Positions 52,351-61,424 are shown, numbered from the stretch's first letter. The stretch is DNA of 64,000 nt from Chloroflexota bacterium (GCA_016860845.1 BOKF01000016.1:62001-126000); one strand, 5' to 3'. Notes: a model not told the origin generated them from the letters alone. A program made the numbers and translations.

Positions 52351-53562
52351 ATGCCTGCGGAAAATGGTCATAACCCCATTGCCTGGCGCATTGAGCAAAT
52401 GAATGAACGGGTTCGCTCAGCCAAAGAGCAAAACCTCTATCTTTATTTACAACCAGCCGAAGCTGTGGATGGGGTGTATGTGACGATTGATGGGCGTAAA
52501 ATGCTCCAGTTTGCTTCTTATGCCTATCTGAACTTGCTGCATCACCCCAAGATTCAAGCGGCAGCCCAGGCGGCCCTGGTGGAATTTGGCTCTGGGACAC
52601 ACGGAGTGCGCATCCTGGCCGGAACCACGCGCATCCACGTCGAATTAGAGCAGACGATTGCCCGCTTTAAGGGGACTGAAGAGGCCATGGCGCTTTCAAG
52701 TGGCTATGTGACCAACTTAGGCACGATTGCGACTCTCCTGGGACGCAATGATGTGGTCATTTCCGACAAACTCAATCATGCCAGTATTGTGGATGGCTGT
52801 TTGCTGTCGCGGGCTAAATTTGTCCGCTTTGAGCATAATGATATGGAAGCGTTGGAAAAAGCACTGGCCGAAGCTCCTAAGAGCGCCGGCAAATTGGTTG
52901 TCGTGGATGCTGTTTTCAGTATGGATGGCGACATCATTAATTTGCCTGAAGTGATTCGCCTTTGCCGCCGCTATGAAGCGCTGCTCATGGTTGATGAAGC
53001 GCACTCGCTGGGGGTGCTGGGTGAAACAGGCCACGGTATCGAAGAGCATTTTGGCCTGGAAAATGGCATTGACATAAAAATGGGCACGTTGAGCAAAACC
53101 ATCCCCAGTGTTGGCGGGTACATTGCCGGCAGTTCCGAGTTGATTACCTATCTCAAGCATAGCATGCGCGCTTTTGTCTTTTCAGCCGCCTTACCCCCTG
53201 CCTCAGCCGCCGCTGCCAAAGCCTCCTTTGAGGTCATCGAAGCGGAACCGGAGCGGGTCAAAGCCTTGCAGGCCAATGTGAATTACTTTATCAAGGGGCT
53301 GCAAGAACGCGGCTTTAACACCCTCAAAAGCGCTACCCCGATTGTGCCGATTATTGCCGGCGACGACGAGCGGGCCTGGATGATGGCCCGGTTGTCGCAA
53401 GATGAAGGCGTCTTCGTCCTGCCGGTTGTGGCCCCGGCTGTGCCGAACGGTACCAGCCGTATTCGGGCCAATGTCACCGCCGGGCACACCCTGAAAGAGA
53501 TTGAACAGGCGCTGGATGTGTTTGAACGGGCCGGCCGGGCTGTTGGCGTTTTACCTCACTAA
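52351..53562 (+). CDS. PLP alpha-oxoamine synthase (SPT/AONS/KBL-like)
   Basis: 403 residues. LQFASYAYLNLLHHPKIQ, GSGTHGVRILAGTTRIHVELE, MVDEAHSLGVLGETGHGI and the PLP Lys249 in MGTLSKTIPSVGGYIAG define the family. Members join an amino acid to an acyl-CoA (serine palmitoyltransferase, 8-amino-7-oxononanoate synthase, 2-amino-3-ketobutyrate ligase, 5-aminolaevulinate synthase). It is followed at four bases by a lipid-kinase gene, which points to a lipid product and not biotin. No biotin genes are near. AAAGGAG precedes the ATG. Confidence 0.88.
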   Translation: MPAENGHNPIAWRIEQMNERVRSAKEQNLYLYLQPAEAVDGVYVTIDGRKMLQFASYAYLNLLHHPKIQAAAQAALVEFGSGTHGVRILAGTTRIHVELEQTIARFKGTEEAMALSSGYVTNLGTIATLLGRNDVVISDKLNHASIVDGCLLSRAKFVRFEHNDMEALEKALAEAPKSAGKLVVVDAVFSMDGDIINLPEVIRLCRRYEALLMVDEAHSLGVLGETGHGIEEHFGLENGIDIKMGTLSKTIPSVGGYIAGSSELITYLKHSMRAFVFSAALPPASAAAAKASFEVIEAEPERVKALQANVNYFIKGLQERGFNTLKSATPIVPIIAGDDERAWMMARLSQDEGVFVLPVVAPAVPNGTSRIRANVTAGHTLKEIEQALDVFERAGRAVGVLPH

Positions 53563-53565
53563 ATT

Positions 53566-54459
53566 GTGGCCGACAAGATTAAAGTCATCCTCAATCCCTA
53601 CGGCGGCCGCTTGCCCACAGAGGCCAAAATTACCCTGGTGGAGCAGGCGTTAGACCAGGCCGGCCTGGATTATCATCTGGAGATAACGGTTCGGCGCGGT
53701 CAGGGAATTGAACTGGCTCGGCAGGCCAGGCAAGAAGGCTGGCCGGTGGTCGCCGCAGCGGGGGGGGATGGCATGGTCAACGAAGTGAGCAACGGCCTGC
53801 TGCAGGCCGCCGGTCAGGCCGAAGCGGGGATTTTGGGCATCATTCCGGTGGGCACGGCCAATGATTTGGCGGAGATGCTGCAAATCCCCTTTGACGTTAA
53901 AGCTGCCTGCCAGCGCCTGGCTGCCGGTACGACTCGCCTGATTGACGTGGGTGAGGTTAACGGCCATTATTTTGTCAACAATTCCGCGGTGGGCCTGGAG
54001 CCGGTGGTAACGGAAGCTCACGACCGGATGCGCTGGGTCAAGGGCAACTTACGCTATATTTTGGCCGCCTTGAAAACCCTGGCCCAAGCCAAACCCTGGT
54101 ACATGCGCCTGAGCTGGGGCGACAGCTCCTTTGAAGGGTTTATTAACCTGGTTTCTATCGGCAACAGCAACCGGACCGGCGGTTTTTTTTATATGACTCC
54201 TCACGCCAGGCCCGATGATGGCCTGCTCGATTTCATCTACGCCGCCGGTCTGAGCCGCTGGCAGATGCTGCGGCTTTTACCCCAGACTTTCAGCGGGGCG
54301 CATATTCAACATCCCCAGGTAGCCTATCATCAAACAACATCTCTTTCAATTACTACTTCTCCCCCCACGTTGATTCAAACGGATGGCGAGATCTTGCCCG
54401 GAAATGCCACGGAAATCGTTTATCATCTCATTCCCAAGAAATTACGAGTGATTGTTTGA
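53566..54459 (+). CDS. Diacylglycerol/sphingosine kinase-like lipid kinase
   Basis: 297 residues from a GTG three bases after the preceding stop. VILNPYGGRLPTEAK at the start (phosphate loop), AAGGDGMVNEVSNGL (the GGDG nucleotide motif), IIPVGTANDLAEML, and DGLLDFIYAAGLSRWQML. This is the YegS/DagK/sphingosine kinase fold. It would phosphorylate a lipid head or a long-chain base. Its neighbour is an alpha-oxoamine synthase that could make such a base. Its stop overlaps the methyltransferase start. Confidence 0.9.
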   Translation: MADKIKVILNPYGGRLPTEAKITLVEQALDQAGLDYHLEITVRRGQGIELARQARQEGWPVVAAAGGDGMVNEVSNGLLQAAGQAEAGILGIIPVGTANDLAEMLQIPFDVKAACQRLAAGTTRLIDVGEVNGHYFVNNSAVGLEPVVTEAHDRMRWVKGNLRYILAALKTLAQAKPWYMRLSWGDSSFEGFINLVSIGNSNRTGGFFYMTPHARPDDGLLDFIYAAGLSRWQMLRLLPQTFSGAHIQHPQVAYHQTTSLSITTSPPTLIQTDGEILPGNATEIVYHLIPKKLRVIV

Positions 54460-55115
54460 TTGTGTTGCTTCCCCGCTGGCTGATTAAAATTGGTTTTCAC
54501 CTGCTTTACTACCAAATGGCCTGGACCTACGACGCCGTGGCCTGGCTGGTTTCGTTTGGACAATGGGCGGCCTGGCGGCGGCTGGCTTTGCCCTTTTTGC
54601 AGCCCGGTCCTACCCTGGAACTGGCCTATGGCACCGGCGCCTTCTTCGCCGAAATGACCACAGCGGGTTATCAACCGCTTGGCATTGACCTGTCGCCTTA
54701 TATGGCTCGCCTGGCCAGCCGGCGTCTCCGCCGCCGCAGCCTGCCTCTGCGTCTCAGCCGGGCCAGGGCACAAAAGCTGCCCTTTCCTGCCGATCATTTT
54801 GCCAACGTTGTGGCCACCTTTCCCACCGATTACATGTTGGCCCGTGATACGATGGCCGAAATTCACCGCGTTCTCCACTGCGCCGCTGAGGGGCAGCCGC
54901 CGGGCCGGTTAATCGTCGTGTTTGAAGGTCACTTGCGCGGCCCCTGGCCTATCCGGCCTTTTATCAATTGGCTCTACGAGATTACCGGCCAGCGCAGCTT
55001 GCCCCCGACCAAACCCCTCCACTTGCTCACCAGCGGCGGTTTTGCGGCCCGTTGGGAACTGGTTGAGCGCGATGGGGCCGCAGCACGCCTACTCATTGCC
55101 GAAAAGCAGGGATGA
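54456..55115 (+). CDS. SAM-dependent methyltransferase
   Basis: 219 residues from the TTG that overlaps the kinase stop (a GTG at 54462 is also possible). A hydrophobic N-terminal helix is followed by LELAYGTGAFFAEM (motif I), PLGIDLSPYMARLA, LSRARAQKLPFPADHFANVV (class I motif), and HRVLHCAAEGQPPGRLIVV. It resembles the UbiE/phospholipid N-methyltransferase type of small membrane methylase. It may methylate the lipid made by the operon. That role is inferred. Confidence 0.82.
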   Translation: MIVLLPRWLIKIGFHLLYYQMAWTYDAVAWLVSFGQWAAWRRLALPFLQPGPTLELAYGTGAFFAEMTTAGYQPLGIDLSPYMARLASRRLRRRSLPLRLSRARAQKLPFPADHFANVVATFPTDYMLARDTMAEIHRVLHCAAEGQPPGRLIVVFEGHLRGPWPIRPFINWLYEITGQRSLPPTKPLHLLTSGGFAARWELVERDGAAARLLIAEKQG

Positions 55116-55399
55116 AAGGAAGACTGGAAGGCGGAAAGTTTGGAAGAATAGCGAACTGGTGAATTATCAATTGTGAATGAGTCCCCGTTAACAATTAACA
55201 ATTAACAATTGACAATTCACCCTTGACATTTATTCCGGCTCGTCCGCTTCCCCTCTTCGCATATTTAATGGTATAATGGGCGCTTGTGCTGGTACGAAAG
55301 TACGTATCGAATAGTTCCAAGATTTTAATAAGGCCAAATGTCTTACATGGGGCGTGAGATTAACCGTATACGCCACATGGGTCACGCGGAGTTTCGATT
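55116..55399. other. Gene-free spacer with heptamer repeats and a promoter element
   Basis: 284 bp. At 55116-55160 it has 7-nt units of GGAAGAC type, and at 55158-55222 an inverted repeat. An extended -10 TGGTATAAT lies at 55269-55277, about 120 bp ahead of the next gene. GGAG at 55388-55391 is its ribosome site. Confidence 0.55.
55158..55222. repeat. Heptamer inverted repeat, AACAATT units
   Basis: GTGAATTATCAATTG at the left pairs with CAATTGACAATTCAC at the right (14 of 15 positions). The right part is a 7-nt tandem (TAACAAT, TAACAAT, TGACAAT). Confidence 0.75.
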
Positions 55400-57724
55400 T
55401 TGACAGATACAACTAATCCTTATCGTCCGGGCGAACCGGTTGCCGATCCAGCCCTGCTGTTTGGCCGGCAAAATGCCGCCGATTGGATTGAACTGCAACT
55501 CGTCGCCAACGCCCGGACGCTGGTGCTCAGCGCGCTGCCATTGGTCGGTAAAACGTCGTTGGTGCGGCACGTGGGTAGCCTGCAAAACCTGGACTGTCTC
55601 AATTTAGCGGTCACGCTTTCCGCCCCGGTGCTGCTGTTGGAAGCGGGTGATAAACGTTCTCGCCAGGAAGTACGCGGGCAGGGAGCCATCAATGCTGTTC
55701 TACAGACGGTCATTGACCAGCTTGTGCCTCAACTCAAACTGCTCAATCTTTCTCCCCGCTTGCCCGAAGACGCCCCGGCGCAGCCGGCCACTGCGCTGCG
55801 CCACCTCTTTGCCCAGGCCAATCAGCACCTTGATTCCTCACAGCGGCTGGTCCTCTACTTCGACGACTTGCACACGCTGCTGACCCAGGACAAAGCTCTG
55901 ATTTCTGCTTTCTTGACCAGCCTGATGCCGCTCCTGGATGAATGTCCCCGGCTGCATCTTGTTTTTGTTGCTAACCAGGATAAGTTGAAACAGATTAGCC
56001 ATCCTTTGCTGGATGGCGCACCGACCTTCAACCTGGGTGTCCTGACTGCCGACGCTTCGCTCAGCATGATCACTTTGCCCGTCAAAAATGTGCTGCGCTT
56101 TGATTATGGCGTCACCAAGCGTATCGCCGAAATCAACTCCCACCATCCTTATTACTTGTGCCTCTTTTGCCATACCCTCCTGAACCGCCAGGTCTTTGAC
56201 GGCTGGGTCAATCAACGCGACTTTGACGCGGCGTTAGCCGAAATCCTCGACTCGCCGATTGAACCGTTCCGGCAAATTTGGGATCAATCCACCTGGGCCG
56301 AGCGGGCGGTGCTGGCCGGTATGGCGGCCATTCAAGGGGCGCATGGCCCAATTACCCGCCAGGAAGTGACCCGGTTTTTGCAGCGGCAGAGCAGCGCCGT
56401 TGTGCCTGAAGTGGTTGTCGAGGGGTTGGAGTCTCTGGCCGAGCGGGGAGTGCTGGCCCCCATGGGCGCTCTGAGTTATCGCTTCCATGTCGAGCTGCTG
56501 CGCTTTTGGCTGCGTGAACACACTAATCCGGTAGAGATTCTCAAAGAAGTGGATTGGGCCCGGGCTGCGGCTCAACTCAAACCCACTGCCAACATGGAAA
56601 GAGCCGCGCTCCCGGCGATTGGTTCTATGGCAGGCCAGTCCCGGAAAAGGGGTAAAAAAGGATTCTTGTGGCCGCTCGCCATTACTTTACTGGTGCTGCT
56701 GTGTTTGTTGACCACCGGCGCTGTTTTTGCCTTCCGCTTTTTAGACCTGCCTCTTGCTTTTCTGGCAACCCCCACCGCTGTACAGATTGCTACCCTTGAA
56801 AGCCAGGCCGTGGCCCCAGCCGTTCCGCCAACCGCCACCTTGCCGCCGGAACCGACGGCAACTCCCACCCCTACTCCGCCCTTGGTCGTAGCCCGTACCT
56901 TACCCTCCCTGACCTACATGGGCCGGGATGTTGACCAGAACTGGCGTATTTATGTAATGAATGCTGACGGCACCGGCGTAACCGCCCTTTCCCCAGAAGG
57001 GGAGGATGATACCGCTCCCATCTGGTCGCCGGATGGGCAAAAGATTGCTTTTGTTTCCACGCGAGATGGCAATCGTGAAGTGTATTTGATGGATGCTGAC
57101 GGGCAAAACGTAGTCAATATAACCCGTCACCCGGCAGATGATTGGACCCCCTCCTGGTCGCCTGATGGCAAACGACTGGCTTTTTCCTCCATCCGCGCCG
57201 GTAACTGGGAAATTTTTATCGTGGATCTGGCCTGTCTGAGCAATCCTGAAATCTGCCCCGACCAAACAACTCAACTTACCGCCAACGGCAACGGCAACCT
57301 CGGTCCGGTCTGGTCGCCCGATGGCAGCCGGATTGCCTACAGCAGTAAGGCTCCCGGCAACTGGGATCTTTTTACTATGACCGGCGCTGGCTCCGATGTG
57401 CGCCAGGTGACCACCGACCCGGCCAATGACCTCTCCCCGGCCTGGTCGCCCGATGGCACAAGGCTGGCTTTTGAAACCAATCGGGATGGCAATGTCGAGA
57501 TTTACGTGGTGGATGCCAACGGCAGCGCCATTCAAAACGTCAGTAATTATTCTCAGGCCAATGACCACGGGCCTACCTGGTCGCCCGATGGGCAGCAACT
57601 CGTCTTCTATTCCAACCGTGAGGGTAACTGGGACGTTTTCACCACCACCCTCGACGGCCAGACAGTTGTCAACCTGACCCAAACCCCCACCCGCGATGAG
57701 CAGACTCCGGCCTGGCGGCCCTAA
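55400..57724 (+). CDS. AAA/STAND-type ATPase fused to a TolB-like beta-propeller through a membrane helix
   Basis: 774 residues from a TTG with GGAG eight bases upstream. The N-terminal ATPase has a P-loop ALPLVGKTSLV (Lys51; the first Gly of the motif is Ala) and Walker B RLVLYFDDLHTLL near 155. A winged-helix-like part follows (about 295-375). One membrane helix lies near 421-447, then a Thr/Pro linker, then six PD40-type WSPDGxxIAF repeats forming a propeller outside (about 500-774). This combination links cytoplasmic nucleotide switching with an outer sensing or binding propeller. It is a plausible signalling protein; its partner is unknown. Confidence 0.8.
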   Translation: MTDTTNPYRPGEPVADPALLFGRQNAADWIELQLVANARTLVLSALPLVGKTSLVRHVGSLQNLDCLNLAVTLSAPVLLLEAGDKRSRQEVRGQGAINAVLQTVIDQLVPQLKLLNLSPRLPEDAPAQPATALRHLFAQANQHLDSSQRLVLYFDDLHTLLTQDKALISAFLTSLMPLLDECPRLHLVFVANQDKLKQISHPLLDGAPTFNLGVLTADASLSMITLPVKNVLRFDYGVTKRIAEINSHHPYYLCLFCHTLLNRQVFDGWVNQRDFDAALAEILDSPIEPFRQIWDQSTWAERAVLAGMAAIQGAHGPITRQEVTRFLQRQSSAVVPEVVVEGLESLAERGVLAPMGALSYRFHVELLRFWLREHTNPVEILKEVDWARAAAQLKPTANMERAALPAIGSMAGQSRKRGKKGFLWPLAITLLVLLCLLTTGAVFAFRFLDLPLAFLATPTAVQIATLESQAVAPAVPPTATLPPEPTATPTPTPPLVVARTLPSLTYMGRDVDQNWRIYVMNADGTGVTALSPEGEDDTAPIWSPDGQKIAFVSTRDGNREVYLMDADGQNVVNITRHPADDWTPSWSPDGKRLAFSSIRAGNWEIFIVDLACLSNPEICPDQTTQLTANGNGNLGPVWSPDGSRIAYSSKAPGNWDLFTMTGAGSDVRQVTTDPANDLSPAWSPDGTRLAFETNRDGNVEIYVVDANGSAIQNVSNYSQANDHGPTWSPDGQQLVFYSNREGNWDVFTTTLDGQTVVNLTQTPTRDEQTPAWRP

Positions 57725-57765
57725 TCGGGACGAAATTGAGGTAGGTGGTTAAAGATTGAAGTTTG

Positions 57766-60354
57766 ATGAATCTGCACAGGTTCCTGCCTATTGCTGTTCT
57801 CCTCCTTGCCTTCGCCCTTCGCATTATTGCCATTGATCACATCCCTCCCGGTCTCTCCCACGACGAAGCCTACAACGGCGTTACGGCCTTGCAGGTGCTG
57901 GAAGGGGCGCAGCGCCCCATTTTTTTTGAAATCAACAAAGGCATCGAGCCGCTCATCATCTACCTGGAGGCCCTGGCCTTCTACGGTTTTGGCATTGGAC
58001 CTGTGCCGATGCGCCTGGTCAATGTCATCTGCGGCCTGCTGACCGTAGCCCTGGTTTATCCGCTGACCCTACGCCTGTTCAACCGGCGGGTGGCGCTGCT
58101 GGCAATGGCCGGGCTGGCCGTATCGTTTTGGGCCGTTTTCACCAGTCGCCTGGCCCTGCGGGCTGTCACCTTGCCGCCGCTGCTGATGTTGACCCTCTAT
58201 TTTTTGTGGCGCGGAGTCAGTAGTCAGAGGTCAGTAGTCAGTAGTCAGAAGTCAGTAGCCAGTAGTCAGAAGTCAGAAGTAAGTCTTCTACCTTTCGTCT
58301 CCAACCCCCTATCTTCTACCCTCTACCCTCTATCTTCTATCTTCTATCTTCCATCCTCCATCTTCTTCTTCGCCTTGAGCGGCCTGGCCCTGGGCGCGAC
58401 CATGTACACTTACCTGTCCAGCCGCTTTGCGCCTTTCCTGATCCTGGCTATTTTTGGTTATCAATTCCTGCGAAGACAGGTGACCAGGTGGCACTGGTTT
58501 GGTTTGATGATCCTGATGGTCATTTGGGCGGTCCTTTTTGCCCCGCTGGCTAACTATTTCTGGCAGCACAGCGCCAGCTTCACCGAACGTTCCAGCCAGG
58601 TTTCGACTGTTCCCTACGCTCTCAACGGCGACTTTGGCCCGCTCCTGCGCCACACGCTCCGCACCCTGGGTATGTTCACCTTTCATGGCGACGAAACCGA
58701 CCGTTACAATCTCGACGGCCGGCCTGTTTTTGATTGGCTTAACGGCTTGTTTTTCTGCCTGGGGCTAATCCTGGTCCTGCTCCGCCTGCGCCGGCCTGTT
58801 GGTTTGGCTGGGCCGGCTATGTTCCTGCTGCTGTGGCTCTTTTTCATGCTCCTACCCGGCTTCATCACCGACGACAGCCCTCACTTTCTGCGCACCATCG
58901 GCGCCATGCCGGCTGCCTACATCCTCTGGGCATTGGGCTTGGACTGGGCAAGCCAGCGCGTCAGCGAATGGCGAACCCGCAGGGCAAGTGTGGCGAACGA
59001 TAAAGCCTCACCCTCTACGCCTCACGTCTCACATTTCACATTTCGCGTTTCGCGCTTCATCCTTCTTCCTTCATCCTTCTTCCTTCTTCTCCTCCTTCTC
59101 ACCGGCTACGATTACTTCATTCGCTGGGCTAACGCTCCTGAGGCGCGTTACATTTATGGGGCAGACATCGCCGCAGTAGCGGGTTACATGAAGGCTGCTC
59201 CCAATGAAGGACTGGCCGCCATTTCAGCCGAGTATTACCGTGACCTGGACCCTTTTCGTCTCAGCCTCCACTCGCACGGCCAACCCCCGTTTGTCGTCTG
59301 GTTTGATGGCCGGCAGAGCCTCGCGTTTCCGCCGCCGGAGAGCGGCTTGTCGCCGCGCTACATTTTCCCGCTTTCGGCCCCTCCCGCCGACGTTTGGCAG
59401 CCCTTTTTGCAGCCTTCCTCCACAGAGTCGGGTCAAGAGTATGTGGTGTACCGCCTGCGGAATGCTGCGGAACTGCGCCAGGCTTACCTGGCTGCCTTTG
59501 CCGGGCCTGACACCCTGGGAGTCAATATCAACAATGACCTGATTCTATCGGCCTATCAAGTGCTCGGGTCGGTGGTTAGCGGGGGTAAGTTTCAGGTGTT
59601 GCTGAGCTGGCAAGCCCTGCGAGCGCTCCCTCCCGACGCCGATTATACGTTTCTGGTGCAGTTGCAGGATAAGCAGGGCCATGTTTGGGCCGAAGCCGAC
59701 GGCAACGGCTATCCTCCCAGCAATTGGCAGCCGGGCGTGCAAGGGCTGCAACTGCTGGTGCTGCGCTTGCCCGGCGACCTGCCCCCACGCGCCTACCACC
59801 TCACTGCTCAGGTCGTTGACCGGCGCAGTGGCCAGGCTTTACCCGCAGCTACAGGGAAGACCGTTATCACCCTCGGTGTTCTGACGGGCCAACTGGCCCC
59901 GACTCCGCGAATCATTGACCCGGCCAAACTTCCGCATCCCACCTCGGCCCTCCCTGGGGAAGGGCCAGGACGGGAGATTGCTTTGCGTGGCTATGATCTG
60001 AAAAATTCTACCGTCCATCCTGGCGCAACTTTAGCTGTAACACTTCACTGGCAGGTCTTACAGCCGCCGCAGGCAGATTATCACCTGGAATTTTTCTTGG
60101 TTGACGACCAGATGGAGATCGTTTATCGCTGGCCGGCTCTTGCACCAATTAACGGCGAGTGGCCGACCCGGCAGTGGCCGGCCGATTATTGGGTTCAGGA
60201 CCGGTTGGATTTAGTGGTTGGAGATGATGCGCCGCGCGGGCAATTTACCCTGCGAGCTGCCTGGGTAAGTGAAACTGGCGGGCCGTCCCAGCCGGCTAAC
60301 CCTGGCGCGTCCTCAGCCAGCTTCGAATTGGAAAGAGTGACGATTACGGATTAG
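57766..60354 (+). CDS. GT39-like membrane glycosyltransferase with repeat insertions
   Basis: 862 residues from the ATG at 57766 (a TTG precedes it). GLSHDEAYNGVTALQVLEG (catalytic Asp-Glu) after the first span marks the PMT/ArnT-like GT39/GT83 fold, which moves a sugar from a lipid carrier to an acceptor on the outer face. About 12 spans, then a C-terminal beta part (about 600-862). Two low-complexity stretches interrupt it in frame: about residues 150-202 (SSQRSVV, SSQKSVA, SSQKSEV units, then LSSIFYL types) and about 413-445. Both derive from DNA heptamer repeats, and the second runs into a hydrophobic span. Confidence 0.8.
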   Translation: MNLHRFLPIAVLLLAFALRIIAIDHIPPGLSHDEAYNGVTALQVLEGAQRPIFFEINKGIEPLIIYLEALAFYGFGIGPVPMRLVNVICGLLTVALVYPLTLRLFNRRVALLAMAGLAVSFWAVFTSRLALRAVTLPPLLMLTLYFLWRGVSSQRSVVSSQKSVASSQKSEVSLLPFVSNPLSSTLYPLSSIFYLPSSIFFFALSGLALGATMYTYLSSRFAPFLILAIFGYQFLRRQVTRWHWFGLMILMVIWAVLFAPLANYFWQHSASFTERSSQVSTVPYALNGDFGPLLRHTLRTLGMFTFHGDETDRYNLDGRPVFDWLNGLFFCLGLILVLLRLRRPVGLAGPAMFLLLWLFFMLLPGFITDDSPHFLRTIGAMPAAYILWALGLDWASQRVSEWRTRRASVANDKASPSTPHVSHFTFRVSRFILLPSSFFLLLLLLTGYDYFIRWANAPEARYIYGADIAAVAGYMKAAPNEGLAAISAEYYRDLDPFRLSLHSHGQPPFVVWFDGRQSLAFPPPESGLSPRYIFPLSAPPADVWQPFLQPSSTESGQEYVVYRLRNAAELRQAYLAAFAGPDTLGVNINNDLILSAYQVLGSVVSGGKFQVLLSWQALRALPPDADYTFLVQLQDKQGHVWAEADGNGYPPSNWQPGVQGLQLLVLRLPGDLPPRAYHLTAQVVDRRSGQALPAATGKTVITLGVLTGQLAPTPRIIDPAKLPHPTSALPGEGPGREIALRGYDLKNSTVHPGATLAVTLHWQVLQPPQADYHLEFFLVDDQMEIVYRWPALAPINGEWPTRQWPADYWVQDRLDLVVGDDAPRGQFTLRAAWVSETGGPSQPANPGASSASFELERVTITD
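58215..58371. repeat. Heptamer tandem inside the GT39 gene, 1
   Basis: Nine units of CAGTAGT type (58218-58280) followed by CTATCTT/CTACCCT units (58308-58371). It is in frame with the gene, so the 7-nt period becomes a 7-residue peptide period. Confidence 0.9.
59006..59099. repeat. Heptamer tandem inside the GT39 gene, 2
   Basis: Units CTCACGT, CTCACAT, TTCACAT, TTCGCGT, TTCGCGC, then CTTCATC and CTTCTTC types. It stays in frame and codes for a Ser/Phe/Leu-rich span. Confidence 0.85.
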
Positions 60355-60410
60355 CCCTCAATGCTTGGGCCTATTTAACTTGTCATAGTGATTAAACTGG
60401 TGATATAATA

Positions 60411-60419
60411 GGCATCAGA
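60411..60419 (+). promoter_or_regulatory. Extended -10 promoter candidate TGATATAAT
   Basis: The element lies 41 bp before the next ATG. It shares the TGN-TATAAT form with three other candidates in the window (near 2509, 47079 and 55269). Confidence 0.5.
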
Positions 60420-60459
60420 ACTTCAACTGTCATCCTCAAGTGGCCCGGGAGTCAAATCA

Positions 60460-61209
60460 ATGTCAATGCTCGACGATGCTATTCAAGCCATTCGCATGGG
60501 CGATAAAGAAGAAGGGCGTCGGTTGTTGGAGGAAATGCTTGAAACCGACGAAGGCAATGAAAACGTCTGGTTGTGGTTAACCGCAGTCGTTGATACCGAT
60601 GAAGACCGCGAGGTCTGCCTTGAAAATGTTCTGGCCCTCAACCCCAATAATTCCATCGCCCGGCAAAGTATGGCCGCGTTAAAAGCAGGCAATTTTAATC
60701 CAGGTGACATCGTGCGCAGCGCTCTTGAGGAAGAGGAAGAAGAGCCAGAGACAGGCGCTACCTTTCTGGACGAGTTTCATCGCGCCGGCGAAGACGAAGA
60801 GGATGAAGATGAAGAATTGGTCATGCCCAGCACCATGGCCAAGTCAAAAGGAAAATCGTCGAAGCAGGCCGCCAAAAAGAAAGGTGGCGGGTTCAAGCTC
60901 AACCCCCGGCTCATCGTGCTGGCAGTCTTGGTGCTGTTGATAATTTGTGCCCTGGCAGGGGTAGCGGCTTACAACTTGATGGGTGGAGGGCTTGAACCTT
61001 CCAGCGGCCAACCGACGCCGGAAGCGCCAGCGGGCGGCGGCGAAGTCCAACCGACTGCCGAACCGGCGGCCACTGATACGCCGGTCGCGCCACCCACCGC
61101 CACACCTCTTCCCACGAAACCGCCGCTTGAACTACCCACCCCAAAACCAACCGACCTGCCCACTCCGACCTCGACTCCGGTGGTTCTGCCCACTGTTGGC
61201 GGCTCTTAA
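60460..61209 (+). CDS. One-span protein with TPR-like N-terminus and Pro/Thr tail
   Basis: 249 residues. Residues 4-75 read like one or two TPR-type helix pairs (MGDKEEGRRLLEEMLETDEGN, VWLWLTAVVDTDEDREVCLENVL). Acidic and then Lys-rich stretches lead to one membrane helix near 150-172 and a Pro/Thr-rich extracytoplasmic tail. This build is frequent in the phylum and seems to link a cytoplasmic helical part with the cell surface. No known partner. Terminator follows. Confidence 0.7.
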   Translation: MSMLDDAIQAIRMGDKEEGRRLLEEMLETDEGNENVWLWLTAVVDTDEDREVCLENVLALNPNNSIARQSMAALKAGNFNPGDIVRSALEEEEEEPETGATFLDEFHRAGEDEEDEDEELVMPSTMAKSKGKSSKQAAKKKGGGFKLNPRLIVLAVLVLLIICALAGVAAYNLMGGGLEPSSGQPTPEAPAGGGEVQPTAEPAATDTPVAPPTATPLPTKPPLELPTPKPTDLPTPTSTPVVLPTVGGS

Positions 61210-61230
61210 TAAGCGTGTTGCCTTGCTATA

Positions 61231-61265
61231 AACCGGCCACTCGCTGCGAGCTGGCCGGTTTTTTT
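61231..61265 (+). terminator. Terminator after the TPR-like gene
   Basis: AACCGGCCA (61231-61239) pairs with TGGCCGGTT (61252-61260), loop 12 nt, followed by TTTTTATT. Confidence 0.85.
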
Positions 61266-61356
61266 ATTATTTGATGAGGTATGCCGTTCAAATACTTTTT
61301 GACCACAAGTTACCCGGATTGCTTGTTTTTGTGAAATTCGTGGTTAATTTTTTGAC

Positions 61357-61385
61357 TTGCCATCTCCAGTGGCTTGGGGTATACT
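61357..61385 (+). promoter_or_regulatory. Promoter TTGCCA-17-TATACT
   Basis: TTGCCA (61357-61362) and TATACT (61380-61385) are spaced 17 bp, about 40 bp before the GTG of the next gene. Same -35 form as the Rieske operon promoter. Confidence 0.65.
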
Positions 61386-61424
61386 CGCGCTTTGTTGTTC
61401 CTTTTAGAACAAGTAGGAAAAAAA

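Noticed and set aside
52351..53562. Biotin synthesis gene bioF.
   Set aside because: No other biotin gene is near, and the gene is coupled to a lipid kinase; the family alone cannot give bioF.
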